From Idiomarina aquatica (GTDB lineage: Bacteria > Pseudomonadota > Gammaproteobacteria > Enterobacterales > Alteromonadaceae), in contig NZ_PIPS01000004.1 in the NCBI RefSeq assembly GCF_003987185.1, forward strand, positions 1-64,000: a stretch of DNA of 64,000 nucleotides. The letters are read 5' to 3'. The stretch's first letter is position 1, and each line of letters starts with the position of its first letter. Under the pieces are notes generated by a model, which was given only the letters and a program-made list of their open reading frames with translations, made no database searches and had not been told where the DNA came from. Positions 56,694 through 64,000 of this stretch are shown here, piece by piece. The translations under genes and the position numbers were made by a program.

Positions 56694-59579
56694 ATGAAAA
56701 AACTAGTACTTGCTACTGCCATTAGCAGCGCATTGTTAGCCGCTGGTTGTGCACCCACCGATAGTACAACCGCACAAAACGCATTAACCACCGCTCCAGA
56801 GGCTGTCGAGAGCGTCATTAAAAGCCCGAATGACCAACGCGAATACCGCACCATCACATTAGATAACGAGCTACAAATCCTGTTGGTGTCTGACCCCTCG
56901 ACCGAAAAATCAGCCGCCTCGCTGAGTGTCGATGTCGGTTTGTTACACGACCCCATGACCCAGCAAGGTATGGCGCACTATCTCGAACATATGTTGTTCC
57001 TGGGCACCGAAAAATACCCGGATACCAACGGTTACAGCGAGTTCATGAGCAGTAACGGCGGTAGCCAGAACGCGTACACATGGTTGGATATTACCAACTA
57101 CATGTTTAAGGTGAACAACAACGCCTATGACGAAGGTCTTGATCGTTTCTCCGACTTTTTTAAAGCACCGATGCTTTACCCGGAATATGTTGATAAAGAG
57201 CGTAATGCCGTTAACGCTGAGTGGTCAATGCGCCGCGAAATGGACTTCTTCGGTCAGTTTAAACTGGGCCGCGCACTACTGGGCGATCATCCCGCTAACC
57301 GGTTCCTGATCGGAAACCTGGAAACGTTAAGCGACAAAGAAGACAGTAAGCTACACGAAGAAACGGTAAAATTTTACAACCAGTATTATTCCGCCAATAT
57401 CATGACAGTTGCCATGCTGAGCAACCGTTCGTTGGATGAAATGGAAGCACTGGCTCGTAAACATTTTGCCAGCATTGAAAATGATGACATCGAAAACCCT
57501 GAAGTAACCGATGCCATCGACTTTACCGAAGTGGGTTCAAAACGCATTCACTATGTGCCAAACGAAGACGTCAAACAGCTTAAACTGGAATTTATTATTG
57601 GTAACAACCAAGATCAGTTTGCGGTTAAGCCCAACCGATACGTCACTTACTTGCTCGGCTCTGAAATGCCTGGCACACCGGCTGCAACACTGAAGCAGGC
57701 AGGCCTGATTTCCAGCCTCAATGCGTCGGCAGCACCAGATTATTATGAAAATTACGGCGTGCTCTCGATTGATTTTGAACTGACCGATGCCGGTATGCAG
57801 CAACGTGAAGAGATTATTCGCGTGATGATGAACTACATCGAGCAAGTTAAAGAAAACGGCGTTGACGAAAAATACTTCAAAGAAATTCGTACCAGCTTAC
57901 AAAACCGCTTCCGCTTTCTCGAGAAAGGTGATGAGTTCAGCTACGTTTCATCCCTTGCCGAAGCCATGCAGAATTATCCGGCGGAATACGTGATCAGCGC
58001 ACCGTTCGAATTCCAGCGCTTTAACCCGAACGCCATCAATGATGTGCTGGATCAACTCACCCCTGAACGGCTGCGTATCTGGTATATCAGCCAACAGGAG
58101 CCGCATGACAGCGAACTGAAGTTCTATGATGGTAAGTACAAGGTCGTCAACCTTGATAACGAACAGTTGAAACAATATCAACAGCCCGCGAAGATTGCGG
58201 TCACGCTGCCGAAAGTCAATGAGCTGCTGCCGGAAAGTTTCGCTCTGCGTGATAACGAAGCTTTTGATAAACCAGAGGTTGTCATCGACGAAGACGGTTT
58301 CACGGTCTGGCAGTATCCGAGTCAGGAGTTTGCTGACCAGCCGCGCGGCATTTTTACCGTTAACTTAAATAATCCGGCCACCATAACGGATATTGATAAG
58401 CATGTACTTGCTGCAATCTGGCGCGACCTCTACAGCTTAAACACCAGCGCACTTGATACCGAAGCTGGTATTGCTGGTATGAACCTGAGCCTGGCAAACG
58501 GCGTTGGCATGACGCTAACGGTATCGGGCTTTACCGATAAGCAACCCGAACTGCTTAGCCGCGCACTCGAACAATTGACCTTCGAGGTGGACGAAAGAGC
58601 CTTCAAACAGGCCGTTGATCGCTATGTCCGGGGCTTAAAAAACCGGGGGCAACAGTTCCCGCTGTACCAATCGTTTGATGCTTATGGCAGTGTTATTCGC
58701 GAAGGCAGTTTTGCGGAGGATGCGCTGATCGACACCGCCCAGTCATTGGCCGCCGACGATCTGGAACAATTTATGTCAGAATTACTGTCGTCCAACAACG
58801 TTCGAGCCTTTGCCTTCGGTAACTATAACCAGCAAGACGTTGATCGCGCCGTTGCACGTATCCGCGCTCAACTGCCGGCGGATCGCACCATCAGCGATTA
58901 CCGCTATGCTCGTTTTTACGAGCCCCAGGCTAATACCTCCGTGGTATTACGTAAAGACTTGGAAGTGGCTGACGTCGGTATCGTCGATGTACACATGCAC
59001 CCTGAGCCGGGTTTTGCCACTCAAGCCGCCGGTACCGTGCTGCAGAACCATTTCCGGACCGCTGCGTTCGATACGCTGCGAACCGAAGAACAATTGGCTT
59101 ATGCCGTCGGTGCCTTCGCGCCGTCACTGGATACGTACAGTGGTTTTGGCCTCTATATTCAGACACCGGTGAAAAATGTGGCCGATATGCAGGCTCGTTT
59201 CGACGAGTTTAAGCAAGAATACTGGACTCAGCTCAGCGAGTTATCGACAGAAAAATTCGAGCAGCTCAAAGCCAGTACCTTGGTAACCCTGAATGAGCCT
59301 CCGAAAAACCTTAATGAAGAGGTAGCACCATTACTGTCGGACTGGAGTATGCAACGTTTCGATTTTAACAGTAAGCAACAGCTTATCGATGCGGTCGAAA
59401 CACTTACACTGGACGATGCAAAGGCGTTCTACCAGGCCACGTTACTGGATCCAAATGCGGCGCGCATTTCTGTACAACTGCGCGGTGAAAAGTTTGCCGA
59501 TCAGCCGTTTGCCGACATTCCAAATATGGAGGTCATTGAACAGTTATCGGATTTCCATGCGGAGATGCCGAAACAATAA
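56694..59579 (+). CDS. M16 insulinase-family metalloprotease (pitrilysin-like lipoprotein)
   Basis: A 961-residue zinc protease of the pitrilysin/insulysin group. The signal peptide ends in AAGC (Cys19), so it is a lipoprotein, unlike soluble E. coli protease III. The inverted zinc motif is HYLEH (His95, Glu98, His99) in MAHYLEHMLFLGTEKY, with SSNGGSQNAYT and a downstream Glu in ERNAVNAEWSM. All three or four homologous domains are present by length. It would degrade periplasmic oligopeptides. A ribosome-binding site is not strong, but the start matches the signal peptide. Confidence 0.95.
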   Translation: MKKLVLATAISSALLAAGCAPTDSTTAQNALTTAPEAVESVIKSPNDQREYRTITLDNELQILLVSDPSTEKSAASLSVDVGLLHDPMTQQGMAHYLEHMLFLGTEKYPDTNGYSEFMSSNGGSQNAYTWLDITNYMFKVNNNAYDEGLDRFSDFFKAPMLYPEYVDKERNAVNAEWSMRREMDFFGQFKLGRALLGDHPANRFLIGNLETLSDKEDSKLHEETVKFYNQYYSANIMTVAMLSNRSLDEMEALARKHFASIENDDIENPEVTDAIDFTEVGSKRIHYVPNEDVKQLKLEFIIGNNQDQFAVKPNRYVTYLLGSEMPGTPAATLKQAGLISSLNASAAPDYYENYGVLSIDFELTDAGMQQREEIIRVMMNYIEQVKENGVDEKYFKEIRTSLQNRFRFLEKGDEFSYVSSLAEAMQNYPAEYVISAPFEFQRFNPNAINDVLDQLTPERLRIWYISQQEPHDSELKFYDGKYKVVNLDNEQLKQYQQPAKIAVTLPKVNELLPESFALRDNEAFDKPEVVIDEDGFTVWQYPSQEFADQPRGIFTVNLNNPATITDIDKHVLAAIWRDLYSLNTSALDTEAGIAGMNLSLANGVGMTLTVSGFTDKQPELLSRALEQLTFEVDERAFKQAVDRYVRGLKNRGQQFPLYQSFDAYGSVIREGSFAEDALIDTAQSLAADDLEQFMSELLSSNNVRAFAFGNYNQQDVDRAVARIRAQLPADRTISDYRYARFYEPQANTSVVLRKDLEVADVGIVDVHMHPEPGFATQAAGTVLQNHFRTAAFDTLRTEEQLAYAVGAFAPSLDTYSGFGLYIQTPVKNVADMQARFDEFKQEYWTQLSELSTEKFEQLKASTLVTLNEPPKNLNEEVAPLLSDWSMQRFDFNSKQQLIDAVETLTLDDAKAFYQATLLDPNAARISVQLRGEKFADQPFADIPNMEVIEQLSDFHAEMPKQ

Positions 59580-59596
59580 ACGTTTCGGAACAACAG

Positions 59597-59628
59597 AAAA
59601 AGGCAGCCCTTCAGTGGCTGCCTTTTTA
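59597..59628 (+). terminator. Terminator of the M16 protease gene (bidirectional)
   Basis: AAAAAGGCAGCC, loop CTTCAGT, GGCTGCCTTTTT is a strong hairpin with A- and T-tracts on either side. It ends the protease transcript and can also end the convergent small secreted-protein gene. Confidence 0.93.
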
Positions 59629-59639
59629 TTGATAAGCGC

Positions 59640-59960
59640 TCATTTCTGCGATGCACCATTAACTAACTTACCGCCGGCGCCCTGCGGTGTAGCGGCGACC
59701 CGGAACTGCTGTTCAGCTCGTGCGCCGACGGCCATGATCTCGGCAGCGGTTAATGCCCGATTACTTTGCCACAGTTGCAACGCAATTTCCTGTTGCGCGA
59801 GCTGCACAGATCCGCGCAAACCAGTAGCGCTTGCGTAACTTTGCGGACTGACCTTAAAGGTCTGTTCCACTTTGTGAGATGGCTCTCGTACTTCACCTGC
59901 CAACGCAGAACCACAAACCAAAGAGACAGCTAATACCAAACTTCCAATACCTGCTTTCAT
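59640..59960 (-). CDS. Small secreted protein of unknown function
   Basis: A 106-residue protein with a clear signal peptide (SLVLAVSLVCGSALA, cleavage near residue 22) and a mature part of about 85 residues rich in Ala and Gln. I recognise no family. The start follows GAGGTG at a good spacing, so it is likely translated. It lies alone between the M16 protease terminator and a GGDEF-EAL gene, and its mature region has no cysteine, no obvious repeat and no motif. Confidence 0.6.
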   Translation of the reverse strand: MKAGIGSLVLAVSLVCGSALAGEVREPSHKVEQTFKVSPQSYASATGLRGSVQLAQQEIALQLWQSNRALTAAEIMAVGARAEQQFRVAATPQGAGGKLVNGASQK

Positions 59961-60205
59961 ATGACACCTCGTGACGGCCTCTAACGGTATACATTAAGTC
60001 GTTGTCATGACCCAAAAGGTTGTATTGAACTGCAAATAATTACCAACCTGACGTTAGACTAGTCCATACGAAAAGAATTGCTGTTTAACAACGTAATAAA
60101 CTGTAACCAGGTGCGTCTTGTTAAAATTGGTTTACATCACCTGCTAGCGCGCTAATATGGGGGTTTACGACACTGTCCAACTGCTGACCACGCCAAGGAG
60201 TCCGG

Positions 60206-62887
60206 GTGCTAAAGCAATTAACGGAGAACGTTGCCTCCTCACTCGTTACACTCATAGCGATTAGCTGTGTAATGCTTGGGATGGCCGGCTTTAGCAACCT
60301 TGTTGTCAGCGATAACGCGGACATTATGCCGATCATGACGCCGCTACTGTCACTCACCACGTTAATAACCGGTGTGGCAATTGTGAGTTATCAGTTGCAA
60401 CAATGGCTCATCACGCGGTTGTTGGGACTGATTCTGATAGTCCTTGGCGTTTATGCAGCAGGCTGGCTGACCCTGCAAATCTCGTTATGGTTGCCCACCA
60501 CATCTATGGTCGTTGGTTTGGTACTGCTGGCGTCGTCAAACCGTGCGCTATCCGCACAAATTTGCCGCTGGAGCGGACTGCTTTTGTTACTCTTCGCAAC
60601 CGGATTGTTTGTATCGCTTTGGTTGCGCGGTTACACCACCTCCTGGGCCACTAACCCTATTGCTGTAACGGCTGCGATGGTGATCATACTGTTAGTCGGA
60701 GGCGCTTTTCTATTACTGCCCAAAGCATTGGAGCAACCAACAAAACGCAATTTTTCCGGTATTCTTGTTGCGGCCACTATCGTAATCGCTACGGTAGTCA
60801 TTTGGGGCATACTCTCCAATGAACACATCGATAACATTAAAAGCCGCGGCGCACTGAACCTGCAAAAATCCAGTGAAGCCATAAGCTCACGGTTGGATAT
60901 ACAAAATAAGGCATTGGTGCGGCTGGTCAGTCGCTGGAATCATGTCGCCGAGGACAGTTGGGAACAGTTGATTGAAGTCGACACCACAACCTACCTCAAT
61001 GATTTTGAGTTAATCCAGGCCATGATGCTCTACCAACAACAGGAGTTCGACAATCCGCTGTTGACCAAGGCAACCGCTCCGGCCGAATTGTTAATCGCGG
61101 ATATCGATAGCATCAAAACCTGGCGCCAACAGCAGTTCAAGCAACAGGGTGCCGTTGTCGTTGAAGACTCTCTGGCCACCAACGAACCCCGCTTTATTCT
61201 GGTTTTTCCGATCAATAATCCGCATTATCCTGCACGCCAATTGCTGGTGGTATTGAATCTGAAAAAGTTGCTGTCCGTCAGCAAAATCAGCTACCTCGAT
61301 TATTTTGACACCTATTTAAAGCTCTCCGACGATTACTTTTTACCGATAAACAGTCAAGCGTTTGCTCCGTTATCTAAACATGAGCTAGCGAAGAAACATT
61401 TTTTCCAATTATCGACATCACTGCCCGTATTTGGCGAGCAACCGATGACGTTTCATGCGGTCCTCAATGAACCTGGAATTTTCTGGCAAAATGCGGCGAT
61501 TAACCAAGCCGTGCTATTGGTGGGATTACTGCTTGCAGCGTTATTCCTGGCAACCTTTGACATCAACCGTCGGTTAAACCGGGAACGCAAAAAACTGTTT
61601 ACCGTCGCACAGTTTGACAGTGTTACTCAACTGATCCGAAGAGACGTGCTTGAGCAACGCATGACCGAATACTTGCAAAAAAGCCCGCATCTCAGTTGTT
61701 GCGTTTTGTTCATCGATCTTGATGGCTTTAAAGCGATCAACGACAACCTCGGGCTACGCATAGGCAATAAACTCCTGCACAGTGTCGCCAGACGCTTACA
61801 GCAAAACCAGCAGGATAATTTGCAAATCGCTCGCTTTAGCGGTGATGAGTTCATCGTCTTTGCCCCCGATACGGATCTGCAGAAAGGTCGGGAGCTGGCA
61901 AAAACGTTTTTGCGTCAGATCAGAGAGAAGTTCGACTTTTATGAACTCGATTTGTATTTAACCGCCAGTATTGGTCTGTCGGTTTCTAAATTCCACAGCA
62001 CCGATGCAGAACTGTTAATTCAAAATGCCGACGTCGCCATGAGTCACGCGAAACGCAGTGGTGGTAATACGTTCGAGGTGTTCGCGGACAAAATGGCAAT
62101 ACAATACGAACACGAACTGCATTTACGTAATAAACTGCAAAAGGCCATCGAACAGCGAGAGTTTGAAGTTTACTACCAGCCCTACGTATCCGCCAGAGGG
62201 CAGCGTATTATTGGTGCAGAGGCATTGGTACGCTGGCCGCAACCGGATGGCAGCTTTATTTCTCCGGCGGAATTCATCCCCATTGCGGAGCAAACCGGAC
62301 AAATCGTTCCACTGTCTAAATTGATCATGCGGGCTGCCATCGCCGACCTCGCTAAATGGCAAGTTGGTAAAAACTTTACGTTATCGATTAATCTATCGGT
62401 CAAGCAGTTTCAGCGCGAGAACATTATTGGAACCGTTTCCGAACTCGCCCAAGAATATCAGGTGCCACTGCAACAGTTGCAGTTTGAGTTAACCGAGAGC
62501 GTTATGGTCGAGGATGCGCAAAAGGTATTCCGGGAGCTGGCTGAACTCAGAACCATCGGTTGCCGGGTGGCGATTGATGACTTCGGTACCGGATTCTCCT
62601 CGCTCTCATACTTAAGCCGGCTACCCATTGATACACTAAAAATTGACCGTGAGTTCAGCCAATCGATATTTACCGATCCAGCCAGCCCTACAATTTGTAA
62701 AGCCATTACTGATATGGCTCATGGCCTTAACAAGATGGTTATCGTAGAAGGTATCGAGACACCGGAACAGGCCGATTTCTTTATGCGTCAGGGCTGCATG
62801 GGTCTACAGGGGTTTCTGTTCTATAAACCCATGCCTTTTGACGAATTCGATAAAACGCTGGCGGCGGAGACTACTCAACACGAGTAA
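60206..62887 (+). CDS. Membrane-anchored GGDEF-EAL protein, probable c-di-GMP phosphodiesterase
   Basis: An 893-residue protein: about six transmembrane helices (residues 10-200), a periplasmic loop with a long helical part (about 205-430), another transmembrane helix (about 432-450), then GGDEF and EAL domains. The GGDEF site is SGDEF in ARFSGDEFIVF, so the first Gly is lost; cyclase activity is unlikely. The EAL domain keeps GAEALVRW, INLSV, ELTESVM, IDDFGTGFSS, TLKIDREF and VEGIET, so it should be active. The start is GTG, preceded by AAGGAG at five bases. It overlaps the convergent secreted-protein gene by 17 bp. Confidence 0.92.
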   Translation: MLKQLTENVASSLVTLIAISCVMLGMAGFSNLVVSDNADIMPIMTPLLSLTTLITGVAIVSYQLQQWLITRLLGLILIVLGVYAAGWLTLQISLWLPTTSMVVGLVLLASSNRALSAQICRWSGLLLLLFATGLFVSLWLRGYTTSWATNPIAVTAAMVIILLVGGAFLLLPKALEQPTKRNFSGILVAATIVIATVVIWGILSNEHIDNIKSRGALNLQKSSEAISSRLDIQNKALVRLVSRWNHVAEDSWEQLIEVDTTTYLNDFELIQAMMLYQQQEFDNPLLTKATAPAELLIADIDSIKTWRQQQFKQQGAVVVEDSLATNEPRFILVFPINNPHYPARQLLVVLNLKKLLSVSKISYLDYFDTYLKLSDDYFLPINSQAFAPLSKHELAKKHFFQLSTSLPVFGEQPMTFHAVLNEPGIFWQNAAINQAVLLVGLLLAALFLATFDINRRLNRERKKLFTVAQFDSVTQLIRRDVLEQRMTEYLQKSPHLSCCVLFIDLDGFKAINDNLGLRIGNKLLHSVARRLQQNQQDNLQIARFSGDEFIVFAPDTDLQKGRELAKTFLRQIREKFDFYELDLYLTASIGLSVSKFHSTDAELLIQNADVAMSHAKRSGGNTFEVFADKMAIQYEHELHLRNKLQKAIEQREFEVYYQPYVSARGQRIIGAEALVRWPQPDGSFISPAEFIPIAEQTGQIVPLSKLIMRAAIADLAKWQVGKNFTLSINLSVKQFQRENIIGTVSELAQEYQVPLQQLQFELTESVMVEDAQKVFRELAELRTIGCRVAIDDFGTGFSSLSYLSRLPIDTLKIDREFSQSIFTDPASPTICKAITDMAHGLNKMVIVEGIETPEQADFFMRQGCMGLQGFLFYKPMPFDEFDKTLAAETTQHE

Positions 62888-63362
62888 CGCGGAAGCGGCG
62901 ATTAGCGCCTTCCCGTCCAAAAAAGAAAGAGTTCAAGGCACCACGTTCAATGTAGTAAGTGTCCTCTTCATCCCAACTGAAATACCCGACACTTTCAGTT
63001 TGTTTCCAAACTTGTCCGTTGGCCAGCGTAATAATCCAGTTGCCATAAGGATCTTGTCTGCGGCTGGCAATCTCGACGGTCAGTTTGTCGATGCTCTCCA
63101 TGTCCTTGGCATTTTTATGCTCAATACCAAAGCGTGCGGCAGCATCGCGATGAGTTTGCTGACGCTCGGCTTTTACGGCCTTTTGCGGTTGTTCTTGGGG
63201 CGGGTTATCACTGTATTTTTCCGCCAACTTGTCAAAACAGACAAGACGCTGCAATGAATCTTCAATGGTGGCACAGCGTTGCAATTCATCCTGCTGCGCG
63301 CTCACCGGCATCGATGCCGTTACCGCCGCAAGTGCTAAAACCAAACTTACACGAGAAAACAT
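62871..63362 (-). CDS. Secreted protein of unknown function
   Basis: A 163-residue protein with a signal peptide (residues 1-22, SMPVSAQ). The mature part starts with a small Cys pair (RCATIEDSLQRLVCFDKLA) of the kind seen in type-VI-associated and other small periplasmic proteins, then a Gln-rich linker and a beta-rich C-terminal part (YGNWIITLANGQVWKQTES) that resembles a small SH3-like fold. I do not assign a family. It lies downstream of, and in line with, the protease gene that follows (33-bp gap), and overlaps the convergent GGDEF-EAL gene by 17 bp. Confidence 0.65.
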   Translation of the reverse strand: MFSRVSLVLALAAVTASMPVSAQQDELQRCATIEDSLQRLVCFDKLAEKYSDNPPQEQPQKAVKAERQQTHRDAAARFGIEHKNAKDMESIDKLTVEIASRRQDPYGNWIITLANGQVWKQTESVGYFSWDEEDTYYIERGALNSFFFGREGANRRFRVTRVE

Positions 63363-63395
63363 GTTGCTACCTCTTATTCAATACGAAACTCTGCA

Positions 63396-63899
63396 CTAGT
63401 ACCGTATCGTTAACGTATCGCCCTTCTGTGTCAACTCAAACTGTTTCAGTGCGCTCATCCCCAACAAAATAATGTCGCCATCCATGCCGGGGGTGATTGA
63501 GGCCTGCACATCGTCTAACACGATGTCACCCAGTTGCAATTGATCAATCACGGTACGGTAGGTGATGACTCGGCCATTGGCGGTTTGTGACATCCCCTGA
63601 CGGCCTTTTTTTAGCCCCAGCCGCTGAGCCAATGGCTCGGGAATAGCCACTAAGGTTGCACCGGTATCCAGCAAAAAGGTGACTGGCTGACCATTAACCC
63701 GACCTTTCGCAACATAATGACCCATGCGGTTTTGCTCGAGTTGAACGACCAATTGATTGCCCAACTGTTGTGTCGAAACCTGTTGATTAGGATTGAACTG
63801 TTGCTGTAGTTTGTCTTCGAAAAACCATACCAGTAATGCCAGAGCCAGGCCCCAGGCGATAAACATAAAGGGTTTACCGAAGCCGGAGCGACTAGACAT
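63396..63899 (-). CDS. Membrane-anchored retropepsin-like aspartic protease
   Basis: A 167-residue single-domain aspartic protease of clan AA. An N-terminal transmembrane helix (about residues 11-27) precedes a retropepsin-like domain with the active-site motif FLLDTGATLVAIP and the second-half IILLGMSALKQFEL. Such proteins act as homodimers with one Asp each. The domain faces the periplasm. The start ATG overlaps the stop of the upstream OsmC-family gene (ATGTCTAG), so the two are co-translated. Substrate unknown. Confidence 0.88.
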   Translation of the reverse strand: MSSRSGFGKPFMFIAWGLALALLVWFFEDKLQQQFNPNQQVSTQQLGNQLVVQLEQNRMGHYVAKGRVNGQPVTFLLDTGATLVAIPEPLAQRLGLKKGRQGMSQTANGRVITYRTVIDQLQLGDIVLDDVQASITPGMDGDIILLGMSALKQFELTQKGDTLTIRY

Positions 63900-63999
63900 C
63901 CTTCACCTTGGTGTTATTGCTGTCATAAACTTTTACATCAACGTCGATGCCATTGCGGACACTCTGCGTGACCACACAAAAATCTTCAAACTTCTCCAG
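63892..63999 (-). CDS. OsmC-family protein, 3' end only
   Basis: The last 35 codons of a gene entering from the right edge. The frame reads LEKFEDFCVVTQSVRNGIDV and on to a C-terminus ending KVKDV, followed by TAG. The DFCVVTQSVRNGI segment matches the C-terminal catalytic-cysteine region of OsmC/Ohr-type proteins. Its stop codon overlaps the start of the downstream aspartic protease gene by eight bases. The 5' part is outside the window, so the subfamily cannot be fixed. Confidence 0.72.
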   Translation of the reverse strand: MEKFEDFCVVTQSVRNGIDVDVKVYDSNNTKVKDV

Positions 64000-64000
64000 C

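Overview
The window looks like a chromosomal segment of a marine gammaproteobacterium, most likely of the Alteromonadales and plausibly the Idiomarinaceae. This placement is an inference from gene content and protein style, not a measurement. The support is: a Fis/DusB pair; an EF-P beta-lysylation set (EpmA, EpmB); MaoP, SlyX, Rsd and PrkB, which are gammaproteobacterial hallmarks; an arginine succinyltransferase (Ast) cluster; and unusually many peptidases (PrlC, a DPP-IV-like enzyme, an M16 protease). The DNA is densely coded and nearly all of it is core genome. I see no transposase, integrase, phage gene, CRISPR array or island boundary.

Layout. At the left edge the first 16 bases are the 5' end of a 16S rRNA gene read leftward, preceded by a full rrn control region (boxA, a boxB-like hairpin, and two promoters with 16-bp spacers). 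Then come trmA; a MerC-type membrane protein with a near-perfect Zur operator; efp-epmA divergent from epmB; a PriC-like protein; a DUF3016 protein; and groES-groEL with a sigma-32 promoter. From 8 to 21 kb lie cutA-dsbD, aroQ-accB-accC-prmA, dusB-fis, purH, a lipoprotein methyltransferase, purD, an EAL-CBS-GGDEF protein and maoP. From 21 to 31 kb a TPR-GGDEF cyclase overlaps a divergent Nramp-type transporter. A CoA-transferase/GNAT fusion is coupled to a histone-deacetylase-family enzyme. Two identical tRNA-Gly genes, orn, and rsgA-psd-GDPD follow.

From 31 to 50 kb are an RND pump with its adaptor, nudC-hemE, rsd, fkpA, a WD40 lipoprotein with slyX, prkB, a leftward run astC-astA-astD-DUF3802-yhfA-rlmJ, an HDOD protein, and rpe-trpS-pabA. 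From 50 to 64 kb are two small membrane proteins, prlC, a DPP-IV-like lipoprotein, glutathione reductase, an M16 lipoprotein protease, a small secreted protein, a large membrane GGDEF-EAL protein, a secreted protein of unknown function, a membrane-anchored retropepsin-like protease, and the 3' end of an OsmC-family gene.

How the genes work together. Much of the window serves growth: rRNA and tRNA transcription, Fis, EF-P, RsgA, PrmA, purine, fatty-acid and phospholipid synthesis, and folding. A second theme is use of peptides and amino acids (three large peptidases plus Ast enzymes). A third is c-di-GMP signalling, with three separate genes. The most unusual units are the possible acyl-metabolism/acylation pair at 24.5-27.3 kb, the Zur-controlled MerC-like protein, and the coupled cyclase/Nramp-like pair. 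No clearly new multi-gene defence or mobile system was found.
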